Shown here one piece after another: positions 35,517 through 43,888 of a stretch of 64,000 nt of DNA. Numbering within the stretch: position 1 is the stretch's first letter; each line of letters opens with the position of its first letter. The position numbers and the translations under genes were made by a program. The stretch comes from CBDFNC01 sp965249895 (lineage in GTDB: Bacteria > Pseudomonadota > Gammaproteobacteria > Enterobacterales > CBDFNC01): assembly GCA_965249895.1 (NCBI GenBank), contig CBDFNC010000005.1, positions 2,356,001 through 2,420,000 of the forward strand, in the 5' to 3' direction. The notes beneath the pieces were generated by a model, which saw nothing but the letters and a program-made list of their open reading frames with translations, had not been told where the DNA came from and did no database searches.

Positions 35517-37307
35517 TTATACTTTACACTTTTCCTCCTCTAGCAAGGCCGTTATCTGCTCGGCATCAACCGGTTTAGAGAAATAATAACCCTGATATTT
35601 ATCACAACCCTCAAGGGTCAAAAGCTCTAACTGGTCCTGGTTTTCCACCCCTTCCGCCGTGACTTTCATACCCAGGTTGTGGCCGAGTTGAACTATGGTT
35701 CTGACTATCATGTGATCTTTCGGTTTAGTTACGCAATCATCGACAAACATTTTGTCTATTTTGAGCACATCAACGGGTAACTTTTTCAGGTAGTTTAACG
35801 ATGAATAGGCCACCCCAAAATCATCAATGGCGACTTTTACTCCGGCGACTCTCAGTTCGCTAAATGTTTCAATAATATAATCCGGATTTTCCATTATCGC
35901 TGTTTCAGTTATTTCCAGCTGAAGATATTGTGCCGGCAGCCCAACCTGCTCCAGGAGCTGCAATGTAAATGTACAGATATCATCATGCGCCAGCTGGACA
36001 GCGGACACATTCACGGAAACTGTCACTGGGATCCCGGCATCGAGCCAAATCTTTGCCTGCTCGCAAGAGCGGGTTAATACCCAGCGGCCGATGGCTATTA
36101 TTTGCTGGCTATTTTCCGCAATCGAAATAAAATCTCCTGGCGGAATAAATCCCAGCTCCGGGTGCTGCCAGCGGATCAGTGCTTCAACACCATCAATTCT
36201 ATTTTCAGATGTGCAGACCTTAGGCTGGTAATGAAGATAAAATTGATCCCGACTGAGGGCATGGGTTAACTCTTGCTCAAGTTGATAATTGCGAATAGTT
36301 ATTTTCAACAATTCTTGATCAAACCACTCACAGGTATGCCGACCCTTATCCTTAGCTTTGTACATAGCAATATCAGCATTACGACACCAGATATCGATTA
36401 GATCAGAGGCATCTTGATACAAGGCGATTCCGATACTGGAAGTAAGGTGATACTCTCGATTTATCAGGGTATAAGGCACTCTGGAAAAATCCAGAACCTG
36501 CTGTGCGACATGTTCGGCTTCTGATTTCAGGTCATGTTGCCTTTCCACCAATACTGCGAATTCATCGCCACCAAGGCGATAAACCCGAATTCTGTCAGAT
36601 TTAATATTATTGAGACGAAGAGCGAACTCTTTAAGCAGCAGATCACCTATGTTGTGACCCATATTATCGTTAATACACTTGAATCCATCTAAATCTATCA
36701 GCAGCTGAGCACTGTGGTAACGCCTGCTCTCTGACCCGGCAAGCTTGATCCTTGCCATATCATGATAGAAGGCCTTTCGGTTAGATAGTTTGGTTAAGTA
36801 GTCAGTCATACTGTCTTTGCGATACCCCAGCATCTGTACTTTTAGCTTTTGCTGAAAAAAAGCCATCACAGAAGCAAAGCCAGTGATTACCAATAACTCG
36901 ATAGCATCTTCTATAAACTCATCAATCTCTTCCTGAGGTAGCTCGGGTAAATAAGAAGCTAACAGCAATACACTTGTGACAATGGGCCACAGTGATCCTG
37001 GATACAAAATAATGTAGGTTAAAGGTAACAGCAGAAAGCTCTCTTCAATCAACTCCACCTCTAACGGATCTATCAGACCGCCAATAACAACAATGGCCAA
37101 AGAACTCAGGGTTGCAGATTTTTTCAATGTCGGTAACGGAGTAAGTTTCGCGATTATCATCAAAACGGGGAACAAGGAAAAAATTAGTCGGCCAACGGAA
37201 TGCTCGTTGATAAGCGTGTAAGAGACGATCGCAACGGCAAGAAAATAAAACAGGGATATAATATTGGTGATGCTGAATATTCGCTTAAGTAACTGAACCG
37301 ATATCAC
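35517..37307 (-). CDS. Membrane GGDEF-EAL protein
   Basis: 596 residues: five or six N-terminal membrane helices (about 10-155, MASE-like), a GGDEF domain (about 165-325; YRLGGDEFAVLV intact) and an EAL domain (about 340-590). The EAL catalytic set is present: GVEALIRW, NVSAVQL, EITETA, KVAIDDFGVAYSSL, KIDKMF and TAEGVENQ. The usual DDFGTGYSS loop reads DDFGVAYSS. Both c-di-GMP synthesis and breakdown are possible; direction cannot be told from sequence. Single gene. Confidence 0.92.
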   Translation of the reverse strand: MISVQLLKRIFSITNIISLFYFLAVAIVSYTLINEHSVGRLIFSLFPVLMIIAKLTPLPTLKKSATLSSLAIVVIGGLIDPLEVELIEESFLLLPLTYIILYPGSLWPIVTSVLLLASYLPELPQEEIDEFIEDAIELLVITGFASVMAFFQQKLKVQMLGYRKDSMTDYLTKLSNRKAFYHDMARIKLAGSESRRYHSAQLLIDLDGFKCINDNMGHNIGDLLLKEFALRLNNIKSDRIRVYRLGGDEFAVLVERQHDLKSEAEHVAQQVLDFSRVPYTLINREYHLTSSIGIALYQDASDLIDIWCRNADIAMYKAKDKGRHTCEWFDQELLKITIRNYQLEQELTHALSRDQFYLHYQPKVCTSENRIDGVEALIRWQHPELGFIPPGDFISIAENSQQIIAIGRWVLTRSCEQAKIWLDAGIPVTVSVNVSAVQLAHDDICTFTLQLLEQVGLPAQYLQLEITETAIMENPDYIIETFSELRVAGVKVAIDDFGVAYSSLNYLKKLPVDVLKIDKMFVDDCVTKPKDHMIVRTIVQLGHNLGMKVTAEGVENQDQLELLTLEGCDKYQGYYFSKPVDAEQITALLEEEKCKV

Positions 37308-37802
37308 TAGCTCCCCTTATCTTTTAACCAAACCAGTAAAACAAATCTACATCAAGATTAACCCATTGCTAACTACTTCAATAAAGAGCCAATGATTGGA
37401 TCACACTAATACCTAAAACCGGAGTAAAAATGAGCGGTTATCAACAGTTACAGCAAAAATAAAAAAGCCTAATTCCGCTGAACGGCGCCTGCCAGCTAAA
37501 ACAGCAAACTTCTCTGCAGAGAGCTCTAACACCACAGGCTATCATAGCAACCAAAATACCTCCATATCACCTATTCTAGCTGGAGGTAAGAAAAATAGTG
37601 GTCTTACCCAACCCTGTCTTTTCCTTGCGGGGCAAACCTCCATTACGAGATAAGTCTCAGGTAATTGAGGGTTTTGAAAAACAATTGAAACTTTAATCAA
37701 GGCGGTATTATCCGTTTATATATTTGGCGAAGAATTGGCCAGATAAATGATTTCACGTATGATGAGCAAGCCAGGTAGGCCTTAAACACAAAAGGACAAT
37801 GA
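37308..37802. other. Intergenic region
   Basis: This 495-bp AT-rich spacer lies between divergent genes, the GGDEF-EAL gene (-) and the solute-binding protein gene (+). Promoters for both must lie within it. No ORF, terminator or recognisable operator was found. Confidence 0.35.
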
Positions 37803-38618
37803 ATGATCCCCCCCTTTTCGCGACATATCGCATTAACGATAAGCTGTATGTTGCTCTACCTGCTATCTTTTCCCAGTTCGGCCCAGTATTTTATCTTCAC
37901 CTCAGACGAACCCCCGATGAACTATGAAGAAGAGGGAAAAATTACCGGCCTGATCACCGAGCTGGTAAACGAGATCGTAAAACGTTCGCAAACCAAAGAG
38001 CAATCTGAATTACACATCGGCCCCTGGACCAGGGTACTGAATGCGGGATTAAAGTACCCCAATGTCGTTATATACACGGTTATCCGTATCCCTGAACGAG
38101 AAGACAAATTTCACTGGATTGGTCCGGTACTGAGAAAAAAGTGGCTTCTGGTCGGACGAAAAGGTAAATCACTAAAATTCGATGATCTGGAAGACTATAA
38201 AAAACTGGAAGCCATAGGTGTTATCCGAGCCGATGCCAGGGAAACATTATTGGAACAACAGGGGTTCAACAACCTGTACCAAGTAAATACCTTGGTACAG
38301 GCTTATAAGATGTTACATCAGGAAAGGTTGGATCTGGTGGCTACCGCCGATTTGGAGCTCCCTGTGTTAGCTCGTAAAGCAGGTATCCCACTGGAGGATC
38401 TGGAAGCTTTTTACGTCCTGGAAGAAGTAGAATCCTACATTGCTATTTCAAAGTCTTCCGATCCAAAATTGATTGCGTTATGGCAGCAAACCTACCAGAA
38501 AATACTAATAGACGGCACTTTGCAGGATATCGCTAAGAAATGGGCTCTAAAGCTAGATATTCCACTAAAAGTATCCCAGGGAGCGTTCCGGATCACCAAA
38601 CAATCATCATTGAATTGA
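37803..38618 (+). CDS. Periplasmic solute-binding protein (SBP_bac_3 type), no transporter nearby
   Basis: 271 residues. Signal peptide (about 1-26, ends SSAQ), then the bilobed fold of polar-amino-acid binding proteins: FTSDEPPMNYEEEGKITGLI, VIYTVIRIPEREDKFHWIGP, VGRKGKSLKFDDLEDYKKLE and a C-terminal helix DIAKKWALKL. No ABC permease or ATPase is adjacent; the next genes are a secreted helical protein and a chemoreceptor. A sensory partner role, or an orphan binder, is more likely than uptake by a linked system. Confidence 0.85.
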   Translation: MIPPFSRHIALTISCMLLYLLSFPSSAQYFIFTSDEPPMNYEEEGKITGLITELVNEIVKRSQTKEQSELHIGPWTRVLNAGLKYPNVVIYTVIRIPEREDKFHWIGPVLRKKWLLVGRKGKSLKFDDLEDYKKLEAIGVIRADARETLLEQQGFNNLYQVNTLVQAYKMLHQERLDLVATADLELPVLARKAGIPLEDLEAFYVLEEVESYIAISKSSDPKLIALWQQTYQKILIDGTLQDIAKKWALKLDIPLKVSQGAFRITKQSSLN

Positions 38619-38680
38619 AAAATAATTCTTAGGGATTAAAACTATACTGATCATTATGTTGCCAGATTGTTAATCCGCAT

Positions 38681-39568
38681 ATGAAGTTCCTTAGCCCGCT
38701 GTGTTTTTTCATGCTCCTATTTTGCACTACCACCAATGCAGCTATTGTTAACTCCAATCATTTGTATCAAAAATCCCAGCTTATCCAACAACGATTAGTG
38801 CTGATCCGACAGGCTGATAACTTACCTAAAGACACCTGGCAACCCGGTATTCAGGCCAATAAGTTAGCCGTACACCTTTACGCAAAGGTTGGAGAGATAG
38901 CCTTTAAAACCAATCAGCTACAAGCAAAACTTGGGCTACAGCAAAGTGAGGTCCCACAACTTCCCTTCTCTACCATACGGCCAAGAAGCGTGATGCCACC
39001 ACTGCAGAAAATAGACGACCAGCTTGTTGCTGTGATGCAAAAATTATCCCTGGACCCTGATATACCCGAGCCTGAAAGGCCGTTAGGGAAAACTGTCGAG
39101 GATGTCTATCGTAACCTCTGGTACATCAGTGGTCAATTCGATGGATTAGTCCCCGCAACCTCCTTTACCCAGGTGTATGACGCCAGCCAAAAGGTATTAA
39201 AGGAATTAGAATTATTGGGTAAAAAAGCAGGACTCAAGGTAAAAGTCCCTAGCGCTACCCTTTCCTATCAAAATAAAACAGCAAGAGACACCAACCTGGT
39301 AGCGTACCAAAATTTGCACCTGATTGGCCGATTATTAAGACATCTTCAAGTCGAGGCCACTGTACCCGGCCAATTTCCCGTTGGTGAACAAACCCCGGCT
39401 GATACTTACGACAGCACCTTAAATATGCTGGTAGAACTGCATAAGGCCAAAGTATCCAAAGGGTTGGAACAATCGGTAGCATTACAAAAAAGCACTGGGT
39501 TAAAAACTGCAGATCAAGTCTATGCCGAGCAAAAGCGGATCCATAAAGCCTTACTGGGCATCTTATAG
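38681..39568 (+). CDS. Secreted all-helical protein of unknown family
   Basis: 295 residues. Signal peptide (about 1-20, ends TNA). The mature part has three related helical modules, each with a phrase like KTVEDVYRNLWYISGQFDGL, QTPADTYDSTLNMLVELHKA or KTADQVYAEQKRIHKALLGI and a preceding proline-containing linker. It is encoded between a solute-binding protein and a chemoreceptor in the same direction, so it may be a periplasmic accessory of signalling. I do not recognise the family. Confidence 0.7.
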   Translation: MKFLSPLCFFMLLFCTTTNAAIVNSNHLYQKSQLIQQRLVLIRQADNLPKDTWQPGIQANKLAVHLYAKVGEIAFKTNQLQAKLGLQQSEVPQLPFSTIRPRSVMPPLQKIDDQLVAVMQKLSLDPDIPEPERPLGKTVEDVYRNLWYISGQFDGLVPATSFTQVYDASQKVLKELELLGKKAGLKVKVPSATLSYQNKTARDTNLVAYQNLHLIGRLLRHLQVEATVPGQFPVGEQTPADTYDSTLNMLVELHKAKVSKGLEQSVALQKSTGLKTADQVYAEQKRIHKALLGIL

Positions 39569-39572
39569 TTAT

Positions 39573-39645
39573 CGAGGTTGGTATGTTTAAGAGTTTGTCC
39601 CCAGGCAAAAGGGCTTTGGCTCTTATCCTCATTTTTAATCGCTGA
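39573..39645 (+). repeat. Decayed direct duplicate of the chemoreceptor start
   Basis: GAGGTTGGTATGTTTAAG with MFKSLSPGKRALALILIFNR (20 codons from ATG 39583 to TGA) precedes GAGGTAGGTATGTTTAAG with MFKNLSLGKKIGLIPL, 70 bases on. The ribosome site, start and about 9 codons are duplicated; afterwards the copies diverge. Confidence 0.7.
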
Positions 39646-39652
39646 GGTAGGT

Positions 39653-41596
39653 ATGTTTAAGAATTTGTCCCTAGGCAAAAAAATAGGTCTGATCCCTTTA
39701 GCTATTCTAACTTTGCTCAGCTTGATGCTGTTTAGCAGTAACCTCACCCTCAGGGAAATAGCCAAACAATCCCAGGCTTTCTCTGACGTTGTAGAGCCCA
39801 GCGCCAGGCTATCGGGTCAGATTTCCCTGAACGCACTGCAAAAATTACTAAGCCAGAAAAACTTTGTTATGTCTGGCCAGCAAGATGAGCTAACCCGCTA
39901 TCGTGAATTTGCCGACCAAGGGCAAGAATACCTCAACTCTCCCGAAGCAAGTAGGCTGGACAATATCGAGGGGATCAGGCAAACAACAGACCAGTTGGAT
40001 CGGTTATTTCTGAATGATCTTGCTAACGGACAGGCACAATTAGCCGAGCAACAAAAACAGATCCTGGATAAACTGGTCCCCCTTGCTCTGTCGAAGTCTT
40101 CTGACATTCTGGCGACACTGGATGCTAACGTTGCCGGGGAGCTGCCTGATATTACAGTACGATTTGCAAATCATCTGCAAGCCAGCGTGATAGCGTTAAT
40201 GACTCACCTGAATCAAAGTACGGAAACCAGTAAAGACAGATTTTACCTGGAGCTGTATGGCGCTGAAAACGCCGTATTCGACCTAAAAAAGCGCCTTGCA
40301 AGAGAGCATCATAAAGTCTGGATCAATGAGATTGACAGCCTGGTTTCCCAGTATGGACAAGCCAGCAGCATGCTGTTTGATCTAATTTCCAAACGCAACC
40401 GGTTGATCACTGAACAGCTTAATCCGGGAGCACAAAAAATCGTTGGCTCCAGCGTTTCCAGTCAACAACAGATGTGGAAGATCCTCAGGGAAGAAAGCCA
40501 GAATATTGGTATTAAGCTCAGTGAAACCATTTTGGCTAATATTTATTTCGGCCTCCTGGTATTGGTTCTGTCGATACTTATTTACCTCTTTATTATCAGA
40601 ATGATAAGCAGACCAATCGATGAGATGGTCAGTGCGATGGAAGATATTGCGCAAGGTGAGGGTGATCTCACGCAACGACTGAATGACAGCTCCAAAGATG
40701 AACTGGGTGCCTTAGCCAGGGGGTTCAATCGCTTTGTGGCTATGCTGCAGCAAACCATACAAGGCATTAATCACAATATTAATAACCTCAATACGGAATC
40801 AGCTGAGCTTAACCAGTTAGCTTCCACCAGCGAAGGTCAGATATCTGAACAAAAGCGATCATTCGAACAGATATCTGAGATGGTCGGTGAACTTTCTTCT
40901 GGTTTTGCCGAAATGGTCGCTCATTTGGAACAAGCTAACACTTCAGTTTCCGAGATTGGCACAGCATCTGAGCAGGAGCATAGCAGGGTATCCGAAACCT
41001 CGGCATCCATAGGAAAGCTATCTAAACAAATGGGCGAAACATCCGAATCCATGAAGCGACTGGTTGTCGCCAGTGAAAGTGCCACACAGGTACTGGACGT
41101 TATCACAGGTGTTGCAGACCAAACGAATTTACTTGCGCTCAATGCGGCCATAGAAGCGGCCCGTGCCGGTGAGCAAGGGCGCGGCTTTGCGGTTGTCGCT
41201 GAAGAAGTGCGTAACCTAGCCATAAAAACCCAGGAATCTACCGATAAAATCAGCTCCATAATGAATGAGCTGCAAACCGGAGCCACTACCGCTGAGCAGA
41301 AAGTCGTGACCAGCAATGAACAGGTGGAAACAGGTCTAAGCCAGATGAAAGATGTCAGCAACTCTGCCGAAAACACCTATCAGTTGGTTGGTGAGATCAG
41401 TGAACTGGTAGGTAATGTTGTCGGCGCCAGTCGGGAGCAGGCCAAAACATCAGATAAGGTCAACTTACAAATGGACCAGGTACATACCACAGTAAATAAA
41501 AGCTGGGAATGTGCTAATCAGACCGCAGAAAGCGCTCAAAAGGTCAGCGAACTGGCAGACAAAATTCGAGCAAATGTAGCCAACTTTAAAGTCTGA
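39653..41596 (+). CDS. Methyl-accepting chemotaxis protein, HBM-type helical sensor
   Basis: 647 residues from ATG 39653 (GAGG at 5 bases). Helix 1 (about 10-28), a ~270-residue all-helical periplasmic region consistent with an HBM sensor, helix 2 (about 300-320), HAMP (SRPIDEMVSAMEDIAQGEGD), then a signalling coiled coil with QTNLLALNAAIEAARAGEQG and VVAEEVRNLAIKTQE. HBM chemoreceptors bind organic acids or amines. It follows the solute-binding protein and the secreted helical protein in one direction, so ligand might be presented by them. Confidence 0.92.
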   Translation: MFKNLSLGKKIGLIPLAILTLLSLMLFSSNLTLREIAKQSQAFSDVVEPSARLSGQISLNALQKLLSQKNFVMSGQQDELTRYREFADQGQEYLNSPEASRLDNIEGIRQTTDQLDRLFLNDLANGQAQLAEQQKQILDKLVPLALSKSSDILATLDANVAGELPDITVRFANHLQASVIALMTHLNQSTETSKDRFYLELYGAENAVFDLKKRLAREHHKVWINEIDSLVSQYGQASSMLFDLISKRNRLITEQLNPGAQKIVGSSVSSQQQMWKILREESQNIGIKLSETILANIYFGLLVLVLSILIYLFIIRMISRPIDEMVSAMEDIAQGEGDLTQRLNDSSKDELGALARGFNRFVAMLQQTIQGINHNINNLNTESAELNQLASTSEGQISEQKRSFEQISEMVGELSSGFAEMVAHLEQANTSVSEIGTASEQEHSRVSETSASIGKLSKQMGETSESMKRLVVASESATQVLDVITGVADQTNLLALNAAIEAARAGEQGRGFAVVAEEVRNLAIKTQESTDKISSIMNELQTGATTAEQKVVTSNEQVETGLSQMKDVSNSAENTYQLVGEISELVGNVVGASREQAKTSDKVNLQMDQVHTTVNKSWECANQTAESAQKVSELADKIRANVANFKV

Positions 41597-41669
41597 CTAG
41601 CTTCCACCACGCTCAGTCGTCCTCGCGTAGGCAGTGGTCCGACACTTCGCTGGTCACAGATATGGGATG

Positions 41670-42182
41670 CTATAACTTGAGTGTCCCACGCCGATAGTGC
41701 TTTTGATTAAACCCTTCACTCTGAGTTGGCGGCTCGAAATAACCCGAGATAACGTCAAATTGTTCCTCAGTTAAGCTAACGCTACCTTCCGGCAACTCAC
41801 CATTACGCTGCGCTAACTGCACCTTACATACTTCATCGGGAAGCTCCAGATAATGCAATACATGTCCAGCGCCTGCCGCCTCAAACAGTGAACGGACCCA
41901 GGCTCTGATGGCCGGCACATTACCTGGAAAGTCCAACACCAGGTTGTTGCCCTGCTTTAACAAGTCAATGATATGGGGTGTAAGGGTTACTTTTAGCCGT
42001 TGAGCGTATTTCAGGTAATCATCGAATGACTGAATTTCATCAGGGTACAACCTGGATAACCACAGATCTTCACTGATCAATATCCCTTTTTCTGACTCAA
42101 CAAGCTGACGGGCCAGGGTCGATTTCCCGGATGCTACTTTCCCGCAGAAAAAATGTAGTGTGGTAACGCTTGCTTGATCCAT
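41670..42182 (-). CDS. Small P-loop kinase-like ATPase
   Basis: 170 residues with an N-terminal Walker A FFCGKVASGKSTLARQL (about residues 11-27), SEDLWLSRLYP, and a hydrophobic strand NLVLDFPGNVPAIRAW typical of the AAA_33 (zeta-toxin/polynucleotide-kinase-like) group that phosphorylates small molecules. Substrate unknown. AAGGAG stands 5 bases before ATG 42182 but is itself part of a hairpin, and a terminator-shaped hairpin lies further upstream. Confidence 0.75.
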   Translation of the reverse strand: MDQASVTTLHFFCGKVASGKSTLARQLVESEKGILISEDLWLSRLYPDEIQSFDDYLKYAQRLKVTLTPHIIDLLKQGNNLVLDFPGNVPAIRAWVRSLFEAAGAGHVLHYLELPDEVCKVQLAQRNGELPEGSVSLTEEQFDVISGYFEPPTQSEGFNQKHYRRGTLKL

Positions 42183-42240
42183 ATGTACTCCTTGTTAGAA
42201 CCAACAAGGCGGATACAAAAAACCCGCCTTGCTGGCGGGT
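42183..42240 (-). promoter_or_regulatory. Structured leader: terminator-like hairpin plus alternative pairings
   Basis: Read on the minus strand, CCCGCC-AGCAA-GGCGGG (42239-42223) followed by TTTTTT is a strong terminator shape lying 40 bases before the kinase start. GCGG of its right arm can instead pair with CCGC in a later CCGCCTTG (42212-42205), a possible anti-terminator. A third pairing, CTTGTT-GGTTCT-AACAAG, covers the Shine-Dalgarno. The simple alternative is that the terminator belongs to the gene ending at 42467. Confidence 0.45.
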
Positions 42241-42283
42241 TCAGGCATTAAAGCAGCATCAAACCCACCGAGGTGATCCGATA

Positions 42284-42415
42284 ATGCAAATAATGAACTG
42301 TAACGAATTAATAAATATTTTCATAAGCCACCACAATATGCAAAGCCCGGTCGGCTGTCAATTACCTTCAAGTAACAAAGGTCCAGAGCTGAAGTATCGG
42401 ATCATGCCTAACTGA
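42284..42415 (+). CDS. Possible 43-residue small protein with perfect extended ribosome site
   Basis: ATG 42284 follows GAGGTGATCC (42270-42279), ten bases fully complementary to the 3' end of 16S rRNA. The product starts MQIMNCNELINIFISHHNMQ and has two Cys; no family recognised. The ribosome site is the main support, as codon content is uninformative. A candidate promoter for the opposite strand overlaps the frame. Confidence 0.4.
   Translation: MQIMNCNELINIFISHHNMQSPVGCQLPSSNKGPELKYRIMPN
42333..42361 (-). promoter_or_regulatory. Candidate sigma-70 promoter
   Basis: Minus strand TTGACA (42361-42356), 17-base spacer, TATTGT (42338-42333). A transcript from here would start near 42326 and reach the terminator-like hairpin after about 110 bases, giving either a small RNA or an attenuated leader for the kinase gene at 42182. 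Confidence 0.45.
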
Positions 42416-42466
42416 AGACAATAACCTAGTGCTTCAGAGGTAGGTATTAGAGTACTTACTGGGGCC

Positions 42467-43213
42467 TCACGGTTTAGCCTTAAAGTATTTATCCTTCGCC
42501 TTATCAAACCAACCCTCTCGCTTTAATTCTGCAATAGCCCCATCAATGCGTTTTCGCTTATCTATATGCAGGGATTTTTTGGAGAACCCCAGATACAAGT
42601 CAACCGAATTTCCAGGCTGATAGAGGGCTTTTTTTATTTGTCCTGTCATCTTACGCTTTACCAATTCGTAATCCACCTGACAGTCGGTGCCAATAAATAT
42701 ATCCAGGTGATAGCGTTGCGCCATTCTCAGCAGCTGATCTTCGGTATTCGCACCATGTTTATTTAACTCTTGATCAGAATTAAACGGCTCAAAATAGAAG
42801 GAGTCACGGACATAACCAATCTCGTAAAAATACAAATCATCGTATTTCAACACCTTCTTCGGCAGGTTGGCTTGTGTATAAAAAGCCGTGCTACAGGAAT
42901 AATAGGAGGTATCAACATAATCAATAAAACCTTGCCTTTCTTGGGTTTTCGCCAGCCCTGTCATCATATCAACCAGGCCATGTCTCATATGGGACATGGC
43001 CCTCGCCCAGGGGTAGCGCTTGACTGTAAACTTAAATCCGGTTTTAGCTTCCAACGCTTCCAGCAAATCCATGTCCAATCCAACAAATAACATGTCGCCT
43101 GCCGCTATCCGAAATGGCGGCCATTCATCTGTCGCTACCAAAATCTCCTCCCTTGCATGCAAAACATGAGGAGAAAAAATCAACAATAGTAGAATCATCT
43201 TGAGTAACTTCAT
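42467..43213 (-). CDS. Periplasmic solute-binding protein (SBP_bac_3 type)
   Basis: 248 residues from ATG 43213. Signal peptide (about 1-20, MKLLKMILLLLIFSPHVLHA). The bilobed fold has TDEWPPFRIAAGDMLFVGLD, MDLLEALEAKTGFKFTVKRY, PWARAMSHMRHGLVDMMTGL and a closing helix. No transport genes adjoin. It is one of four such proteins between 37.8 and 47.4 kb. GTDCQVDYELVKRKM is a lobe-2 segment that would contact ligand. Confidence 0.87.
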   Translation of the reverse strand: MKLLKMILLLLIFSPHVLHAREEILVATDEWPPFRIAAGDMLFVGLDMDLLEALEAKTGFKFTVKRYPWARAMSHMRHGLVDMMTGLAKTQERQGFIDYVDTSYYSCSTAFYTQANLPKKVLKYDDLYFYEIGYVRDSFYFEPFNSDQELNKHGANTEDQLLRMAQRYHLDIFIGTDCQVDYELVKRKMTGQIKKALYQPGNSVDLYLGFSKKSLHIDKRKRIDGAIAELKREGWFDKAKDKYFKAKP

Positions 43214-43395
43214 TTTTAACGCCAAAAAATCAAGATTAATAGTTCAATTTTAGGCTATGAGTTCGATATTGCTGAGCTTCACAGACTCACGTAGGGGTAA
43301 TCCCAAATAGCGGAAATATAGTTGGAGAGGGAAAATAGCCAGCATAAATTTTCCGGGTAAAAACCGATACCATGATAAACCGAGTGGACGAGCTT

Positions 43396-43659
43396 TATAC
43401 CCAAACTACCTGGAAATGCAGATTCAGAGCTCAGGCAGGATGTCAGAACAAGGCGCAGCGAGCAGGGAATGGCATTCCCTTTTCAAGCGCTGCAACGCAG
43501 TGCTGACTTTCTGGCTGAGCTCCCTTCGGGCAAGACGAGAAGCAACCCTCTTCGACGTTATAAAACCTTGATGTAGAAGACTAGACCTTCGGCTTTATGC
43601 CTTGAACCCGGTCACTTCTCGACTTGCTGATCCCCGCATTTCCAAGCAGCTTGGGTATA
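43396..43659. mobile_element. MITE-like element B (about 264 bp, 24-bp inverted ends)
   Basis: The left end (43396-43419, TATACCCAAACTACCTGGAA...) and right end (43636-43659) are inverted copies matching at 20 of 24 positions. Inside is GC-richer DNA with no ORF. TATA at both outer borders could be part of the ends or a target duplication. The remaining parts of the gap 43214-43715 show nothing else. Confidence 0.65.
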
Positions 43660-43715
43660 TACCTTCTGGGACACATATCATTGCGGCTCAACAAAATTAA
43701 ACTACAGGAGATCAC

Positions 43716-43814
43716 ATGTCTATAGAGCTATTCTATCTGCTGTTACAGTTTGGCCTGATCAGCTCCACTGTGTTTGCTATCTGGTCTATGTGGCGGTTTT
43801 TGAAAAAATTATGA
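43716..43814 (+). CDS. Small single-helix membrane protein
   Basis: 32 residues (starts MSIELFYLLLQFGLISSTVF) with one membrane helix and a basic tail WRFLKKL, which would place the C-terminus in the cytoplasm. AGGAG lies 5 bases before ATG 43716, better than most genes here. It lies 75 bases before a solute-binding protein gene in the same direction. No family recognised; small proteins of this form often regulate a larger membrane protein. Confidence 0.55.
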   Translation: MSIELFYLLLQFGLISSTVFAIWSMWRFLKKL

Positions 43815-43888
43815 TACTGGGCTAAACAAGTTCAATTCCAGGCCTGTCCGGTGCTAAACTGAAGCCAATCACAGATCAGGCTAATAAG

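Noticed and set aside
42259..42324. trp-type leader peptide with attenuator on the minus strand (21 codons, one Trp)
   Set aside because: Only one Trp, start almost at the predicted transcript start, and the downstream gene is not biosynthetic; kept only as a structured leader.
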